This document shows, piece by piece, positions 62,268-64,000 of a stretch of 64,000 nt of DNA. The number at the start of each line of letters is the position of its first letter. Within the stretch, counting starts at the first letter, position 1. Below the pieces are notes generated by a model. It was not told where the DNA came from, ran no database searches, and saw nothing but the letters and a program-made list of their open reading frames with translations. The stretch comes from Olleya marilimosa CAM030 (lineage in GTDB: Bacteria; Bacteroidota; Bacteroidia; Flavobacteriales; Flavobacteriaceae), in the NCBI RefSeq assembly GCF_000518485.1, contig NZ_JADR01000002.1:186001-250000 (forward strand), in the 5' to 3' direction. A program made the position numbers and the translations under genes.

Positions 62268-62809
62268 TTGTAAAGTGTTTTTATGGTTGGAAGGATTTTA
62301 TCTTTTTCTGAAATTATAAATTCATCCTGTTTAAGTTTCCAATCTATATTTAGGTCTTTATCGTTGTATATTACTCCGCTTTCAGAATCTTTATTATAAA
62401 TATTATCACATTTATAATTAAATACTGCTGTGTCACTTAAAACAATATAACCATGTGCAAATCCTCTAGGTACAAAAAGTTGTTTTTTGTTGTCCGCAGA
62501 TAACTCTACAGCTATATGCTGTAAAAAAGTTTCGGAATCTGGTCGCAAATCTACTGCTACGTCTAGTACCAAGCCTTGTGTTACCCTAACTAATTTAGCT
62601 TGGGCAAATTCTCCTTGCTGAAAATGAAGTCCTCTTAAAGCGCCTTTATTAGAAAAAGCTTCGTTGTCTTGAATAAAATTTACGGATTTACCTATTAAAG
62701 ATTCAAATTTGGCCTTATTATAACTTTCAAAAAAGTAACCACGATTATCACCAAAAATGGTAGGCTCAAAAATGAAACAATCTTTTAGATTTGTTTTAAC
62801 TATCTGCAT
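62264..62809 (-). CDS. rfbC: dTDP-4-dehydrorhamnose 3,5-epimerase
   Basis: A 181-residue cupin-type epimerase: FFESYNKAKFESLIGK, the catalytic His in ALRGLHFQQGEFAQAK, and the Asp in VLDVAVDLRPDSETF; FVPRGFAHGYIVLSD is diagnostic. Standard length. It lies 3 bp after rfbA and overlaps rfbD by 4 bp. Confidence 0.96.
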   Translation of the reverse strand: MQIVKTNLKDCFIFEPTIFGDNRGYFFESYNKAKFESLIGKSVNFIQDNEAFSNKGALRGLHFQQGEFAQAKLVRVTQGLVLDVAVDLRPDSETFLQHIAVELSADNKKQLFVPRGFAHGYIVLSDTAVFNYKCDNIYNKDSESGVIYNDKDLNIDWKLKQDEFIISEKDKILPTIKTLYK

Positions 62810-62812
62810 AAA

Positions 62813-63676
62813 TTATTGTTTAACTAAACTAATTAAATGCTCTCCATAACCACTTTTAAGTAGTGGTGTTGCCAAGTCTATTAATTGCTGTTTAGATATA
62901 AATCCACTACTATATGCTGCTTCTTCAATTGCTCCAATTTTTAGTCCTTGACGCTCTTCTATTACTTGTACAAATTGAGAGGCTTGCATTAAAGAGTTAA
63001 ATGTACCTGTGTCTAACCAAGCGGTACCTTTATCTAAGATAGATACTTGTAATTTACCTTGATTTAAATACGCTTTATTTACGTCTGTAATTTCTAATTC
63101 ACCTCTATGACTTGGTTTGATGTTTTTTGCAATTTCTAACACACTATTGTCATAAAAATATATCCCTGGAACTGCGTAGTTTGATTTTGGTTGTTCTGGT
63201 TTTTCTTCAATTGATAACGCTTTTCCGTTATCATCAAAATTTACAACACCATAGCGTTCTGGATCTGTAACATGATATGCATACACGATACCTCCATCTG
63301 GATTTATGTTAGATTTTAATAAATCTGTTAATCCTGTTCCGTAAAATATATTGTCGCCTAAAATAAGTGCTACTTTATCTTGACCAATAAAGTCAGCGCC
63401 AATAATAAATGCTTCAGCTAGGCCTTTAGGCTCTTCTTGCACTTCGTATTGGAAATTACAACCTAATTGGCTTCCGTCTCCTAAAAGTTGTTTAAAAAGT
63501 GGTAAATGATCTGGTGTAGAAATAATTAATATTTGATTTATACCTGCACTTATTAAAGTAGACAAAGGATAATAAATCATTGGCTTATCATAAATAGGCA
63601 TTAACTGCTTACTTAAAACCTTTGTTAAAGGATGTAGCCTTGTTCCTGATCCTCCTGCTAGTATAATCCCTTTCAT
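62813..63676 (-). CDS. rfbA: Glucose-1-phosphate thymidylyltransferase
   Basis: A 287-residue Rml[49 protein letters not shown] (metal Asp) and VEITDVN-like [12 protein letters not shown]. It makes dTDP-glucose from dTTP and glucose-1-phosphate. It overlaps the rfbB stop by one base. Confidence 0.96.
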   Translation of the reverse strand: MKGIILAGGSGTRLHPLTKVLSKQLMPIYDKPMIYYPLSTLISAGINQILIISTPDHLPLFKQLLGDGSQLGCNFQYEVQEEPKGLAEAFIIGADFIGQDKVALILGDNIFYGTGLTDLLKSNINPDGGIVYAYHVTDPERYGVVNFDDNGKALSIEEKPEQPKSNYAVPGIYFYDNSVLEIAKNIKPSHRGELEITDVNKAYLNQGKLQVSILDKGTAWLDTGTFNSLMQASQFVQVIEERQGLKIGAIEEAAYSSGFISKQQLIDLATPLLKSGYGEHLISLVKQ

Positions 63677-64000
63677 TAACTATTATATTTTTTTAGGTAC
63701 CAGTCAATTGTTTTTTTAATTCCAGACTCAAAATTTTCATCTGCTTTCCAACCTAACTCAGTTTCAATTTTAGAGGCGTCTATTGCATATCTTAAATCGT
63801 GACCAGGTCTATCTTTTACAAAAGTTATTTGCTTTTTGTAAGAGGTCTTACTTGGTACAAGGTCATCTAAAATTCCACAAATTACATCTACAATATATAA
63901 ATTATTCCTTTCGTTTCTACCTCCTATGTTGTAAGTCTCTCCAGATTTACCAAAGTTAAATACTAAATTAATTCCTTTACAATGGTCTAGCACATACAAC
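63676..64000 (-). CDS. rfbB: dTDP-glucose 4,6-dehydratase, C-terminal fragment
   Basis: The C-terminal 108 codons of RmlB; the frame is open to the window edge, so the start lies beyond 64000. Landmarks are [31 protein letters not shown] and the [12 protein letters not shown] substrate/C-terminal strip. The SDR cofactor loop and YxxxK are outside the window. Its position at the head of rfbA-rfbC-rfbD completes the rhamnose set. Confidence 0.93.
   Translation of the reverse strand, partial: LYVLDHCKGINLVFNFGKSGETYNIGGRNERNNLYIVDVICGILDDLVPSKTSYKKQITFVKDRPGHDLRYAIDASKIETELGWKADENFESGIKKTIDWYLKKYNS

Noticed and set aside
41009-64000. Insertion sequence remnants flanking the polysaccharide locus
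   Set aside because: No transposase fragments or target-site duplications were seen; the only repeats are short inverted ones.

Overview
The window is AT-rich, gene-dense DNA from a member of the Bacteroidota, almost certainly a marine-type Flavobacteriaceae. The evidence is the gene content: a SprE/PorW-type gliding and type IX secretion lipoprotein, three GLPGLI-family proteins, CarboxypepD_reg/plug/beta-barrel outer-membrane proteins, a prokaryotic HU-CCDC81 plus SPOR protein, and DUF4292, DUF4254, DUF5687, DUF6341 and DUF6427 genes. Where promoters are visible they resemble the Bacteroidota TTG-N19-TAnnTTTG type, and Shine-Dalgarno sequences are not evident. I found no rRNA, tRNA, CRISPR array, insertion sequence or phage gene.

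Layout. 1-3.1 kb: the 3' end of trpS, then dprA, an HU-SPOR envelope protein and an acyl-CoA thioesterase. 3.1-10.6 kb (minus): an envelope operon (flippase, dut, sugar nucleotidyltransferase, TPR protein, DUF4292 lipoprotein, EnvC-like protein) preceded by two tandem paralogous lipoproteins. 10.7-19.4 kb (minus): sprE, a bactofilin, atpZ-like, a small membrane protein, and atpB-E-F-H-A-G. The beta and epsilon subunits are absent, and the intergenic gaps hold strong hairpins and two REP-like palindromes. 19.6-24.8 kb (minus): a PadR regulator, four tandem paralogous membrane proteins, a DUF5687 permease-like protein and an ABC ATPase, headed by a 36-bp near-perfect palindrome over the padR -7 box. 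24.9-32.5 kb: housekeeping and orphan genes (PaaE-like reductase, GT9, DUF4254, upp, DUF6427, DUF6341, purD, PaaK-like ligase). 32.5-40.7 kb (minus): a secreted 81-residue protein, three GLPGLI proteins and two large outer-membrane barrels, with a hairpin-rich upstream region.

41.0-64.0 kb (minus) is a Wzx/Wzy-type surface polysaccharide locus. In transcription order it holds dTDP-L-rhamnose genes (rfbB, rfbA, rfbC, rfbD), a GDP-colitose module (gmd, colD, colC), a DNRLRE lipoprotein, three polymerase/ligase-like membrane proteins, a flippase, GT4 glycosyltransferases, a Pgl-like diacetamido-sugar module (PglC/D/E/F-like), UDP-glucuronate and UDP-xylose genes, a polytopic initiating phosphoglycosyltransferase and a GT2. 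The 3-dehydratase assignment of colD rests on a visible active-site signature (His-His in place of the PLP-binding Lys). Predicted donor sugars are therefore dTDP-rhamnose, GDP-colitose, a UDP-bacillosamine-like sugar, UDP-GlcA and UDP-Xyl.

Most likely under-described systems: (i) the PadR / four-paralogue / ABC cassette with its nested operator-like palindrome; (ii) the small secreted protein + GLPGLI + barrel cluster; (iii) the hairpins inside the atp operon, which may set subunit stoichiometry.
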